A stretch of DNA of 64,000 nucleotides from JAXMCK01 sp046349395 (GTDB taxonomy: Bacteria; Pseudomonadota; Alphaproteobacteria; Geminicoccales; Geminicoccaceae): the NCBI GenBank assembly GCA_046349395.1, contig JAXMCK010000003.1:62001-126000 (forward strand), read 5' to 3'. The first letter of the stretch is position 1, and every line of letters begins with the position of its first letter. Made by a program: the position numbers and the translations under genes. Below the pieces are notes generated by a model. That model had not been told where the DNA came from. It did no database searches and saw only the letters and a program-made list of their open reading frames with translations. Of the stretch, positions 16,079-23,484 are shown piece by piece.

Positions 16079-16594
16079 TCAGTTCTGGGATGGGAAGATG
16101 CCCTGCGACGCGATGCAGTGCGTGATGCCGAGCTCGGGCGGCAGTATCGGCACCTGCGCCCCGAGGAACGGACCCACCTGGGTCTGGGCGCGCTCGGGGC
16201 CTGAACCGGCACTAATGTTCACCGTCGCGACCTCGGTGCCGTCCTTTTGGCCAAGGGAGACTTCGGAGAGCCCGTACCCTTGGCCGACACCGACGCTCGC
16301 TCGGCCGCGCAGATCCGGCAGGGCGAACGTCGTCTGGCCGTTGCCGCCGTAGATCGTACCAAGGAGCGAGAAGAGGGCCTGGTTCTGATTGATCGCAAGG
16401 GTCCGCCCGTCCGCCGGCAGCCAGCCTTTCGGGCAGTAGGTGCCTGCAAAGATGGCAAGCTGACCGAGAAAGGGTTCGGTGTCGGCGTGGGCCGGCGCTG
16501 GTCCGACGAGCCAAGCGGCTGCCAGGACGCCAAGGGCGGCGTGGCCAAGCCGGCTCCAGGGCTCGGTGGTGCGATCCGACGGCGGTCTGCGCAT
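16079..16594 (-). CDS. Secreted phage tail collar domain protein, copy 3
   Basis: A 171-residue exported collar-domain protein and the promoter-proximal member of the three-gene array. After a signal peptide (about 1-37, ending AHA) come YCPKGWLPADGRTLAI, LGTIYGGNGQTTFALPDLRGR and VGVGQGYG, then PPELGITHCIASQGIFPS. I chose the ATG at 16594, which has AAGG five bases upstream and an additional GGAGG; the ATG at 16618 would lengthen the signal peptide by eight residues. The three copies differ mainly between GQG and the C-terminal segment, which suggests diversification of an exposed surface. Function is unknown. Confidence 0.88.
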   Translation of the reverse strand: MRRPPSDRTTEPWSRLGHAALGVLAAAWLVGPAPAHADTEPFLGQLAIFAGTYCPKGWLPADGRTLAINQNQALFSLLGTIYGGNGQTTFALPDLRGRASVGVGQGYGLSEVSLGQKDGTEVATVNISAGSGPERAQTQVGPFLGAQVPILPPELGITHCIASQGIFPSQN

Positions 16595-16731
16595 GCTCGC
16601 CTTCCTCCCAAGCGACATGCGAAGTGGGCGCGGATTTTACGGCAACGGCAAGATTAAATCGCGCAGGGTGTTGTCGCGCCGGGGTTGATGTAGAATCGGG
16701 AGGCGGACGTGCCGTCGGGCCGCCGGCCGGG

Positions 16732-17874
16732 TCAGGTATCGGGGCCCTCCGACCAGAGCTTGCCGTCGAGGACGATGGCGCGGACGGCGAGGCCCTTGGT
16801 GCCGGTGAGGGTGGCGCCGGTGACGTCCTGGTAGGTGAAGCTGCCGTCGCGGACCTCCAGGACTGTGGCGTCGCCGGTGCTGCCGGGCTCCAGGTCGGCG
16901 AGGTCGGGGCGGTTCAGGAGGCGGGCCGGTGTGGCCGAGGTGGCGCGGACGATCTCGGGCAGGGGCATGCCGAGGTTCAGGAATTTCGCCATGGTGACGA
17001 GGTTGTCGTAGGCCGGGCCGTCGATACAGAGGGTGTGGACGTCGGAGCTGATGACGTCGGGCGGGAAGCCGCCGGCCAGCATCTTCTCGGCGACGGCGAA
17101 GCTGAACGAGCCCATGCCGTGGCCGACGTCGAACAGGACACCCTTCTCGCGCGCGGCGAAGCAGGCCTCGCGCACGCGGCCGTCGGCGTGGACGGGCGCG
17201 TTGGGGAAGGGGCGGAAGCAGTGGGTGAGCGTGTCGCCCGGGCGCAGGACGGCCAGGACCTCCTCGTAGCGCGGCGGCGGGCGGTCGATGTGGCACATGA
17301 CGGGCAGCCCGCAGCCCTCGGCGGCCTCGATGGCGAGGTGCAGCGGCAGGATGCCGTTGGCGCCGCTGGTGTTGGCACCGATGCGGACCTTGATGCCGCG
17401 GACGAGGTCGAGGTTCTCGCGCGCGACGCGGGCGCAGACCTCGGGCTCGAGCAGGCGCAGGTCCCAGGACTCGCCGACCATCACCTCGCGCGAGAAGCCG
17501 AAGATGCCGGCGAAGCTGACATGGAGGAAGGCCAGCACCTTGGTGGCGGAGCGCTCGATGACATGGCGGCGGAAGCCTTCGAAATTGCCGGCCCCCGCGG
17601 TGCCGACGTCGACCCAGGTGGTGGTGCCGCAGCGGCGGGAAAGCGCGTCCGGGTTCACGCCGAGCGAGGCTCCGCCCCAATAGACGTGGGCGTGGAAGTC
17701 GATCATGCCGGGCATGACGACACAGCCGGCGACGTCGACCGTCTGCCCACCGTCGAGGCCCTGGCCCAGGGCCGCGACCTTGCCGCCCGTGAAGCCGACG
17801 TCGGTGACGGTGTCGATGTTGCGGGCCGGGTCGATGACGCGGCCGCCGCGCAGGACGAGATCACAGGTCGCCAA
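16732..17874 (-). CDS. Amidohydrolase/deacetylase family metallohydrolase
   Basis: A 380-residue TIM-barrel amidohydrolase. The metal-binding HxH is HAH at 61-63 (GMIDFHAHVYWGG); a candidate bridging Lys is in GIKVRIG, later His ligands in VMCHIDRPP and LTHCF, and the catalytic Asp in SSDVHTL. The sequence resembles the dihydroorotase-like group that includes N-acetyl-amino acid deacetylases and acetyl-mandelate esterase-type enzymes; the substrate is undetermined. Start: TTG 17874 with GAGGGAA upstream overlapping the stop of the acyl-CoA dehydrogenase; no ATG fits the N-terminus. It is the third gene of a tight minus-strand operon with a crotonase and an acyl-CoA dehydrogenase, so its substrate may be related to the acyl group they process. 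Confidence 0.88.
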   Translation of the reverse strand: MATCDLVLRGGRVIDPARNIDTVTDVGFTGGKVAALGQGLDGGQTVDVAGCVVMPGMIDFHAHVYWGGASLGVNPDALSRRCGTTTWVDVGTAGAGNFEGFRRHVIERSATKVLAFLHVSFAGIFGFSREVMVGESWDLRLLEPEVCARVARENLDLVRGIKVRIGANTSGANGILPLHLAIEAAEGCGLPVMCHIDRPPPRYEEVLAVLRPGDTLTHCFRPFPNAPVHADGRVREACFAAREKGVLFDVGHGMGSFSFAVAEKMLAGGFPPDVISSDVHTLCIDGPAYDNLVTMAKFLNLGMPLPEIVRATSATPARLLNRPDLADLEPGSTGDATVLEVRDGSFTYQDVTGATLTGTKGLAVRAIVLDGKLWSEGPDT

Positions 17875-17885
17875 GGTCGGTTCCC

Positions 17886-19034
17886 TCAGTAGGAGCGGGG
17901 CAGGCCCAGCACGTGCTCGGCGAGATAGGCCAGGATGAGATTGGTCGAGATCGGCGCCACCTGATAGAGCCGCGTCTCGCGGAACTTGCGCTCGACGTCG
18001 TACTCCTCTGCGAAGCCGAAGCCGCCATGGACTTGGAGGCAGGTGTCGCCGGCGGCCCAGGATGCCTCGCTCGCCAGCAGCTTCGCCATGTTGGCCTCGG
18101 GGCCGCAGGGCTGGCCCGCCTCGTAGAGAGCGGCCGCCTTCTCCACCATGAGGGCGGCGGCGCGGGACTGGGCGTAGGCGCGGGCGATCGGGAACTGCAC
18201 GCCCTGGTTCTGGCCGATGGGCCGGCCGAAGACGACCCGCTCCTTCGCATAGCTGCTGGCCTTCTCGACGAACCAGCGGGCGTCGCCGACGCATTCGGCG
18301 GCGATCAGGATGCGCTCGGCGTTCATGCCGTCGAGGATGCAGCGGAAGCCCTTGCCCAGCGGACCGACGAGGTTCGCCGCCGGGATCTCGACATGGTCGA
18401 AGAAGACCTCGGTCGTGGCGTGGTTCAGCATCGTGCGGATGGGCCGGATGGTGAGGCCCTTCGCGTTCCGCATGTCGAGGAGGAAGACCGAAAGGCCCTC
18501 GCCGCGCTTAGTCACCTCCGCCTTCGGTGTCGTGCGGGCGAGCAGCAGCATGAGGTCGGAATGCTCGGCGCGGCTCGTCCAGATCTTCTGGCCGTTGACG
18601 ATCCAGCGGTCGCCGTCGCGTACGGCGGTGGTGGCGATAGCGGTGGTGTCGGTGCCGGCGGCCGGCTCGGTGACGCCGAAGGCCTGCAGGCGAAGCTCGC
18701 CGCTGGCGATCCGGGGGAGCCATTCGGCCTTCTGTTCGGGCGTGCCGTGCCGCAGCAGTGTGCCCATGATGTACATCTGGGCGTGGCAGGCGGCCCCGTT
18801 GGCGCCGGCGGCGTGGATCTCCTTCAGCACCGTGGCGGCGGCCGAGATGCCGAGGCCGCTGCCGCCATACTCCTCGGGTACGAGGCAGGCGAGCCAGCCG
18901 GACTCGGTCAGCGCCTGGACGAAGGCCGTGGGGTAGGAGCGTGTCCGGTCGAGGTCGCGCCAGTAGGGGGCGGGGAAGCGGGCGCAGATGGCACGGATCG
19001 CTTCCCGGATCTGGCCCGCCGTGTACGCGTCCAT
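17886..19034 (-). CDS. Acyl-CoA dehydrogenase family protein
   Basis: A 382-residue FAD flavoprotein of the acyl-CoA dehydrogenase family, which introduces an alpha-beta double bond. Signatures include PEEYGGSGLG (53-62), FGVTEPAAGTD (119-129), NGQKIWTSRAEHSD (147-160) and QVHGGFGFAEEYDVERKFRETRL near the end. The C-terminal YEG Glu used by SCAD/MCAD is absent (it reads RLYQVAPIS). Instead Glu240 lies in MNAERIL, matching the catalytic position of isovaleryl-CoA and long-chain enzymes, so branched substrates are plausible. The start ATG overlaps the crotonase stop (TGATG), indicating translational coupling. Confidence 0.92.
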   Translation of the reverse strand: MDAYTAGQIREAIRAICARFPAPYWRDLDRTRSYPTAFVQALTESGWLACLVPEEYGGSGLGISAAATVLKEIHAAGANGAACHAQMYIMGTLLRHGTPEQKAEWLPRIASGELRLQAFGVTEPAAGTDTTAIATTAVRDGDRWIVNGQKIWTSRAEHSDLMLLLARTTPKAEVTKRGEGLSVFLLDMRNAKGLTIRPIRTMLNHATTEVFFDHVEIPAANLVGPLGKGFRCILDGMNAERILIAAECVGDARWFVEKASSYAKERVVFGRPIGQNQGVQFPIARAYAQSRAAALMVEKAAALYEAGQPCGPEANMAKLLASEASWAAGDTCLQVHGGFGFAEEYDVERKFRETRLYQVAPISTNLILAYLAEHVLGLPRSY

Positions 19035-19819
19035 CAGCGGAAGACGGGCCGGCGCTTCTCGAGGAAGGCGGCCCGGCCCTCGACGAAGTCGGCGTGCTCG
19101 ACCGCCTCGTCGCGCATCTCGCGGGCGGCTTCGGGCTCGTCGCCACCGCAGGTCTGGGCTAGCCCGACCATGCGCTTCATCGCCCGCTGCGAGTTGCCGG
19201 AAAGGGCGCCCCAGGCCGCGGTCTGCTCGACGACGGCGGCGGCCAAGGCGTCCTTGGCGACGACCCGGTCGACGAGACCGATGCGGTAGGCCTCGGCGGC
19301 GTCGAGGACGCGGGCCGAGAACAGCATGTCCTTCGCCCGGGCGGCACCGACGGTGGCGACGAGGCGGCGGGTGTCGTGGAAGCCGTAGACGAGGCCGAGG
19401 CGGGCCGGCGGGATGGCGAAGCGGGCCTCCTCGACGGCAAGGCGCAGGTCGCAGGCCAGAGCCAGCATGCAGCCGCCGCCGATGCAGGATCCGCCGATGG
19501 CGGCCAGTGTCGGGACGGGCAGGTTCTCCAATGCCAGGAGCGAGCCCTGCACGATCGCGTTGTAGGCGGCGGCCGAGGCGCGGTCGGCGAAGACGTGCTC
19601 GAACTCGGCGATGTCGGCACCGGCCGAGAAGGCCGGCGGCTCGCCCTGGAGCACGAGGGCCCGCAACGTCGACTCCGCCGCGAGTCGGCGGCAGATGTCG
19701 CCCAGCGCCCGCCACATGTCGGCCGACATCGCGTTCTGCCTGTCGGGCCGGGCCAGCGTCACCGTGGCAACGCCTTTCAGGATCTCCACTCTCACCGGTT
19801 CGTCATGCATCGCGGCCAT
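19034..19819 (-). CDS. Enoyl-CoA hydratase/isomerase (crotonase) family protein
   Basis: A 261-residue crotonase-fold protein that binds CoA thioesters. It has the oxyanion-hole regions FSAGADIAEF (64-73) and GGSCIGGGCMLALACDLRLA (109-128). Both catalytic glutamates of true enoyl-CoA hydratases are missing: Met118 stands where Glu144 would be, and the Glu164 region reads IPPARLGLVYG. The LGLVY pattern and following region resemble methylmalonyl-CoA decarboxylase-type crotonases, so decarboxylase, isomerase or another activity is more likely than hydration. The start could also be Met4. It heads the operon with the acyl-CoA dehydrogenase and amidohydrolase and is divergent from an MFS gene 47 bases away. 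Confidence 0.9.
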   Translation of the reverse strand: MAAMHDEPVRVEILKGVATVTLARPDRQNAMSADMWRALGDICRRLAAESTLRALVLQGEPPAFSAGADIAEFEHVFADRASAAAYNAIVQGSLLALENLPVPTLAAIGGSCIGGGCMLALACDLRLAVEEARFAIPPARLGLVYGFHDTRRLVATVGAARAKDMLFSARVLDAAEAYRIGLVDRVVAKDALAAAVVEQTAAWGALSGNSQRAMKRMVGLAQTCGGDEPEAAREMRDEAVEHADFVEGRAAFLEKRRPVFR

Positions 19820-19866
19820 TCCCCGCAGCGCCTCCTCATGTCCGTCCGCGCTGGCTAGGAGGCGCT

Positions 19867-21081
19867 ATGGCCGAAGGCACCTACACACGCAACGTGGCGA
19901 TCCTGGCAGCCTGCCAGGCGCTGTTCTTCATGGCGAACACCGTCGTCATCAGCGTGACGGCCCTGGTCGGCCTGCAATACGCGCCGAGCCCCGGGCTCGC
20001 CACCGTGCCGCTGGGCCTGCAGTTCGTCGGCACGATGCTGATGACGCTGCCGGCCTCGTTCCTGATGCAGCGCGTCGGCCGGCGCCCGGGCCTGCTGATC
20101 GGTGCCGTGTTGGCGATCCTGGCCGGCCTGATCGGCTGGCGGGCGATCATGGACGGCAGCTTCTGGCAGTTCGCCGCCGCCAGCTTCGTCTACGGCCTCT
20201 ACGGCGCCTGCGCGCAGTACTACCGCTTCACCGCCGCCGACGCGGCGGACGTCGATCCGCCGAAGAAGCTCGGTGCGGACGCGGCCCGCGGGCGGGCGAT
20301 CAGCTGGGTCATGGCGGGCGGCACGGTGGCGGCCGTGCTGGGACCACAGCTCGCCGTGGCGACGCGCGACCTGTTCGCGCCCATCACCTTCGCCGGCTGC
20401 TTCGCCGCCGTCGCCGCCCTCGGCGCGGCGAGCCTGCTCCTACTTCTGGGTCTGCGCATCCCGCACGGGCACGGCGGCGGGTTCGCCAGTGCCGGCCGGC
20501 CGCTGGCCGAGATCGCGCGCGATCCGCGGGCCGTGCTGGCGTTCGCCGGGGCGCTCGTCGCCTATGTGACGATGAACCTGCTGATGACCGCGACGCCGCT
20601 CGCGATGCAGGCCTGCGGCTACGGCTTTTCCGATGCGGCCTTCGTCATCCAGTGGCACGTGCTCGGCATGTTCCTGCCGAGCTTCGCCGCCGGCTGGCTG
20701 ACGGCGAGGCTGGGCTCGGTGCGCATGATCGGCCTCGGCGTGCTCGTCATGTTCGCCTGCGTCGCGGTCGACCTGAAGGGGATCCAGATCGCGCATTTCG
20801 CCTGGGGCCTGATGCTGCTGGGCGTGGGCTGGAACTTCATGTTCGTCGGCGGCACGACGCTGCTGACCTGCTGCTACGCCGCGCAGGAGAAGGCGAAGGT
20901 GCAGGGCCTCAACGACTTCCTCATCTTCACCTTCGTCGGCATCTCGGCCACCTCGTCCGGCGCCCTGCACCAGCTCGTCGGCTGGACGGGCCTCAACCTC
21001 GCCGTGCTGCCGGGGCTCCTCCTGGTGGGAGCCCTCGTCCTCGTCCGCCTGCAGCGACCGCTCGTCCCCAGCGCCGCTTGA
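19867..21081 (+). CDS. MFS transporter
   Basis: A 404-residue inner-membrane transporter with 12 predicted helices. The loop after helix 2 reads LMQRVGRRPGLLIG, a form of MFS motif A, and the pseudo-repeat WLTARLGSVRMIGLG sits after helix 8. It belongs to the group of YfkF/Bcr-like permeases often annotated only as MFS. The ATG at 19867 gives the natural N-terminus TRNVAILAACQALFFMANT; the long upstream in-frame extension is a shadow of the crotonase gene. It is divergent from the acyl-CoA operon and may export or import a related acid. Its stop lies 26 bases from the IS110 transposase stop, so an insertion sequence abuts its 3' end. Confidence 0.9.
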   Translation: MAEGTYTRNVAILAACQALFFMANTVVISVTALVGLQYAPSPGLATVPLGLQFVGTMLMTLPASFLMQRVGRRPGLLIGAVLAILAGLIGWRAIMDGSFWQFAAASFVYGLYGACAQYYRFTAADAADVDPPKKLGADAARGRAISWVMAGGTVAAVLGPQLAVATRDLFAPITFAGCFAAVAALGAASLLLLLGLRIPHGHGGGFASAGRPLAEIARDPRAVLAFAGALVAYVTMNLLMTATPLAMQACGYGFSDAAFVIQWHVLGMFLPSFAAGWLTARLGSVRMIGLGVLVMFACVAVDLKGIQIAHFAWGLMLLGVGWNFMFVGGTTLLTCCYAAQEKAKVQGLNDFLIFTFVGISATSSGALHQLVGWTGLNLAVLPGLLLVGALVLVRLQRPLVPSAA

Positions 21082-21107
21082 GACACCCTGTGTCCAGCTT
21101 TGGATGG

Positions 21108-22364
21108 TCAGGTTGCGAGGTTACGGGCTGCGGCGTGGCGGTCGGGGTCATAGGGGGTGCGTTCGTGCCATGCGCGCCAGAGGACGCGGACCCAGGCGCG
21201 GGCGAGGATGCGGATGGCGTGTGGGTGCTTGCAGCCTCGGTCGCGAGCTTTGCGATAGATGGCGGCGGCCCAGGCGGAAGCGTGGCGGGAATTGTCGGCG
21301 AAGCAGGTTATCGCTCGTCGGAGGCGGTGGTTGCAGGCCCAGCGCCAGACGACGCCGCGGCTCTTTCCGGAAGCGTGTGTGACCGGACAGACGCCGGCTT
21401 CGGCGGCGAGCTGGTCCTCTGTGGGGAAGCGCTCGCGGACGTCGCCGAGCTCGGCCAGGACCTGGGCGGCACAGACGCGTCCGGCGCGCGGGAAGGACAT
21501 GACGATTCTCCCATCCGGCAGGTCGGCCACGGCCTGCTCGATGCGCGAGGACAGCTTGGCGATCTCGGTAACGAGGCGCTCGAGGACGGCGACCAGGGTG
21601 CGCGCGAGCTCTCCCCCTCCGGTGGCTCCGCCACCGGCTGCTTTGCAGACGGATCGCCAAGCGGCGATGGCATCGGCTTCGGCCTCGCTGGCGAGGCCGG
21701 TCGGGGCGGCCCGCAGCCGGGCGAGCAGCTCGGCCGGGGAGCGGCGTCCGCAATAGGCGTGTTGGGCCATGAACCCCGCCAAGCGTTTCTCGCCCAGGCG
21801 GCTGGCGCTGTCGGGGGTCGGATAGCGGCCGATGAAGGCGAGTGCCACCGGGCTGTCGATGGCGGCGAAGACGGCGGCCGCACCGGGCCAGAAACTTTCC
21901 AAGAGGCTGCGGAGCTGATTGGCGAGCGCCACGCGGTGGGCGACCAGATCGTCGCGGCCGCGGACGAGCGCGCGCAGGGCTCTGATCTCGTCCGAGGCGG
22001 GTACGAGCCGCTGGAAGCGGTGCCCGTCGGTGCGCAGCAGATCCGCCAGCAGGTAGGCATCGCCCGGATCGCTCTTGCCGCCGGCGGCCCGGTAGCGGGG
22101 CCGGCAGGCTTTCACCACGTTGGGGTGGATCGGGATCACCGGATGCCCGGCCTCGATCAGGGCATCGACGATCAGGCCGGAAGGCCGCTCGAGAGCGACG
22201 GGCAACTCGGCCGGCGGGGCTGCCCGTCGCAGCCGGGCCAGCATCTCGGCCAGGCCCTGCGCATCGTGGCAGGCCTCGAAGCGGGCGACGACCTGCCCCA
22301 TCCCGTCGACGACACAGAGGGCGTGACGGGTACCGCCCCAGTCCAGACCGGCATGCAACGGCAT
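21108..22364 (-). CDS. IS110 family transposase
   Basis: A 418-residue RNA-guided-type recombinase. The N-terminal RuvC-like domain carries the DEDD set: Asp8 (GLDWGG), Glu59 (ALERPSG), Asp99 and Asp102 (KSDPGDAYLLADLL). A coiled-coil region follows (about 125-170 and 265-290). The C-terminal transposase_20 domain includes SFPRAGRVCAAQVLAELGD and the segment GVCPVTHASGKSRG, where the family's conserved catalytic Ser lies. The ATG at 22364 with GAGGAGATC upstream gives the canonical start; the 33 codons before it in frame are not conserved-looking. The frame is intact, so the element may be active. Confidence 0.93.
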   Translation of the reverse strand: MPLHAGLDWGGTRHALCVVDGMGQVVARFEACHDAQGLAEMLARLRRAAPPAELPVALERPSGLIVDALIEAGHPVIPIHPNVVKACRPRYRAAGGKSDPGDAYLLADLLRTDGHRFQRLVPASDEIRALRALVRGRDDLVAHRVALANQLRSLLESFWPGAAAVFAAIDSPVALAFIGRYPTPDSASRLGEKRLAGFMAQHAYCGRRSPAELLARLRAAPTGLASEAEADAIAAWRSVCKAAGGGATGGGELARTLVAVLERLVTEIAKLSSRIEQAVADLPDGRIVMSFPRAGRVCAAQVLAELGDVRERFPTEDQLAAEAGVCPVTHASGKSRGVVWRWACNHRLRRAITCFADNSRHASAWAAAIYRKARDRGCKHPHAIRILARAWVRVLWRAWHERTPYDPDRHAAARNLAT

Positions 22365-22698
22365 ATGAGGATCTCCTCGGGTTGCGCTACAGTCACCCGA
22401 GCCGGGAGATCGTGCGGATCGCTCACTGACAGGCGCTCTGGCCGGCAAGCACTGGCGCTTCACCCTGTGGTCCGTCCCGCTCTCCCGGCACCTGCCGTCC
22501 GGCGGGTCTCAAGCGGGCCGTCGAGCGGCAAGCGACCTTGGCCGTCACGGCAGGTGCTCGGGCCGGCGCATGCTAGGCCTCTTCGCGGCTCTGCATCCGC
22601 CGACACCAAGGTGCACCAGTGAGCGACCTCGTCGCCGCCGACTTGCCGCCTCCGCCCGTCGTGCCAAGTCACTCGGGTCCGGGAGATGGGAGAAGCCG
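22365..22698 (-). ncRNA. Non-coding IS110 end, candidate bridge RNA
   Basis: This 334-base gap upstream of the transposase contains no plausible gene except the ribosome site of the next plus-strand gene. GCACCTGCCGT at 22488-22498 pairs perfectly with ACGGCAGGTGC at 22547-22557. With a bulged base, flanking CCCG (22484-22487) and CGGG (22559-22562) extend the stem to 15 pairs around a 48-base loop. In IS110-group elements the bridge RNA that specifies donor and target is transcribed from exactly this position and strand. The RNA ends are not known, and the assignment rests on position and structure only. Confidence 0.5.
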
Positions 22699-23481
22699 AT
22701 GCGGGTCGCCGTCCTACGTCTGCTCGTCGTTCTCGTTGCGGCCGTCGTCGGAGGCAGAGGCGCCTCGGCGACGGGGTGCTTTCCGGTGGCGCAGGGCGAG
22801 GGCCGCGTCATCCCGGCGGCGCTGCCGGCGGGTGCCTCGGTCGGGATCACCTTCCTCGGCCATGCGAGCTTCCTGATCGAGACGGCGGGTGGGGCGACGG
22901 CGGTCACCGATTACAATGGCTACATCAGACCGCCGCTCGTCCCCGACATCGCGACCATGAACAATGCGCACGGCACGCACTACACGGATGTCGTCGATCC
23001 GGGGATCAAGCACGTGCTGCGGGGGTGGAACCCCGAGGGTGGCCTCGCCCACCACGACGTCACCGTCGGCGACCTCCGGGTGCGGAACGTGCCGACCAGC
23101 GTGCACGGGCGGACGGGCTCGGAGGCCAACAGCAACTCGATCTTCGTCTTCGAGGTGGCGGACTTGTGCATCGCGCATCTCGGCCACCTGCACCATCTGC
23201 TCACCCCGCAGCATCTGGGTGAGCTGGGTGTGATCGACGTCGTGATGGTGCCGGTCGACGGCGCCTACACCATGTCGCATCAGGAGATGCTGGAAGTGCT
23301 GCGCCAGCTCGACGCCCCGCTGGTCCTGCCCATGCACTATTTCGGCCCGCCGGTGCTCGAACGCTTCCTGCGGCTCGCCGCCCCCGAGTTCGAGATCGTG
23401 ATGAGCGACAGCCCTAGCGTCGCCCTCTCCCGCGAGACGCTACCCCGCCGCCCGCAGATCCTCGTCCTGCCGGGAAGCTAG
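22699..23481 (+). CDS. Exported metallo-beta-lactamase-fold hydrolase
   Basis: A 260-residue protein with an N-terminal signal peptide (about 1-24) and an MBL/UlaG-like domain. Features are the opening strand ITFLGHASFLIET, TDYNGYI in place of the usual TDPP, SVHGRTGSEANSNSIFVFE, AHLGHLHHLL with a His cluster, PVDGAYTM and the late PMHYFGPP. The canonical HxHxDH is not obvious; instead the family often called Zn-dependent hydrolases of the beta-lactamase fold uses dispersed His/Asp ligands. The ATG at 22699 has a GGGAGATGGGAGAAG site upstream. It lies just past the IS110 element and converges closely with an amidohydrolase gene. Substrate unknown. Confidence 0.85.
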   Translation: MRVAVLRLLVVLVAAVVGGRGASATGCFPVAQGEGRVIPAALPAGASVGITFLGHASFLIETAGGATAVTDYNGYIRPPLVPDIATMNNAHGTHYTDVVDPGIKHVLRGWNPEGGLAHHDVTVGDLRVRNVPTSVHGRTGSEANSNSIFVFEVADLCIAHLGHLHHLLTPQHLGELGVIDVVMVPVDGAYTMSHQEMLEVLRQLDAPLVLPMHYFGPPVLERFLRLAAPEFEIVMSDSPSVALSRETLPRRPQILVLPGS

Positions 23482-23484
23482 CGT

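Larger units (their letters stand above)
21082..22698 (-). mobile_element. IS110-family insertion sequence (outer boundaries not resolved)
   Basis: The interval contains an intact DEDD transposase (21108-22364) plus a 334-base non-coding region on its upstream side and at most 26 bases on its downstream side, squeezed between an MFS gene and a metallo-beta-lactamase-fold gene. This asymmetric layout, with a long structured non-coding end ahead of the transposase and a short other end, is that of IS110-group elements. No terminal inverted repeats or target duplications are seen, as expected for the family. The true ends lie within this range; the upstream boundary must be left of the 22681-22695 Shine-Dalgarno of the next gene. 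Confidence 0.75.

Noticed and set aside
16100..16500. Possible CRISPR-like repetition in the collar array
   Set aside because: The repetition is protein-level paralogy of about 600-base units, not short regularly spaced repeats; no CRISPR array is present in the window.
14946..16594. Collar-domain genes as evidence for a prophage
   Set aside because: All three have signal peptides and there are no capsid, tail, integrase or lysis genes nearby.
19611..22622. Very long plus-strand open frame spanning MFS and IS110
   Set aside because: GC-rich DNA keeps alternative frames open; the translation has no domain and runs against an intact MFS transporter and transposase.
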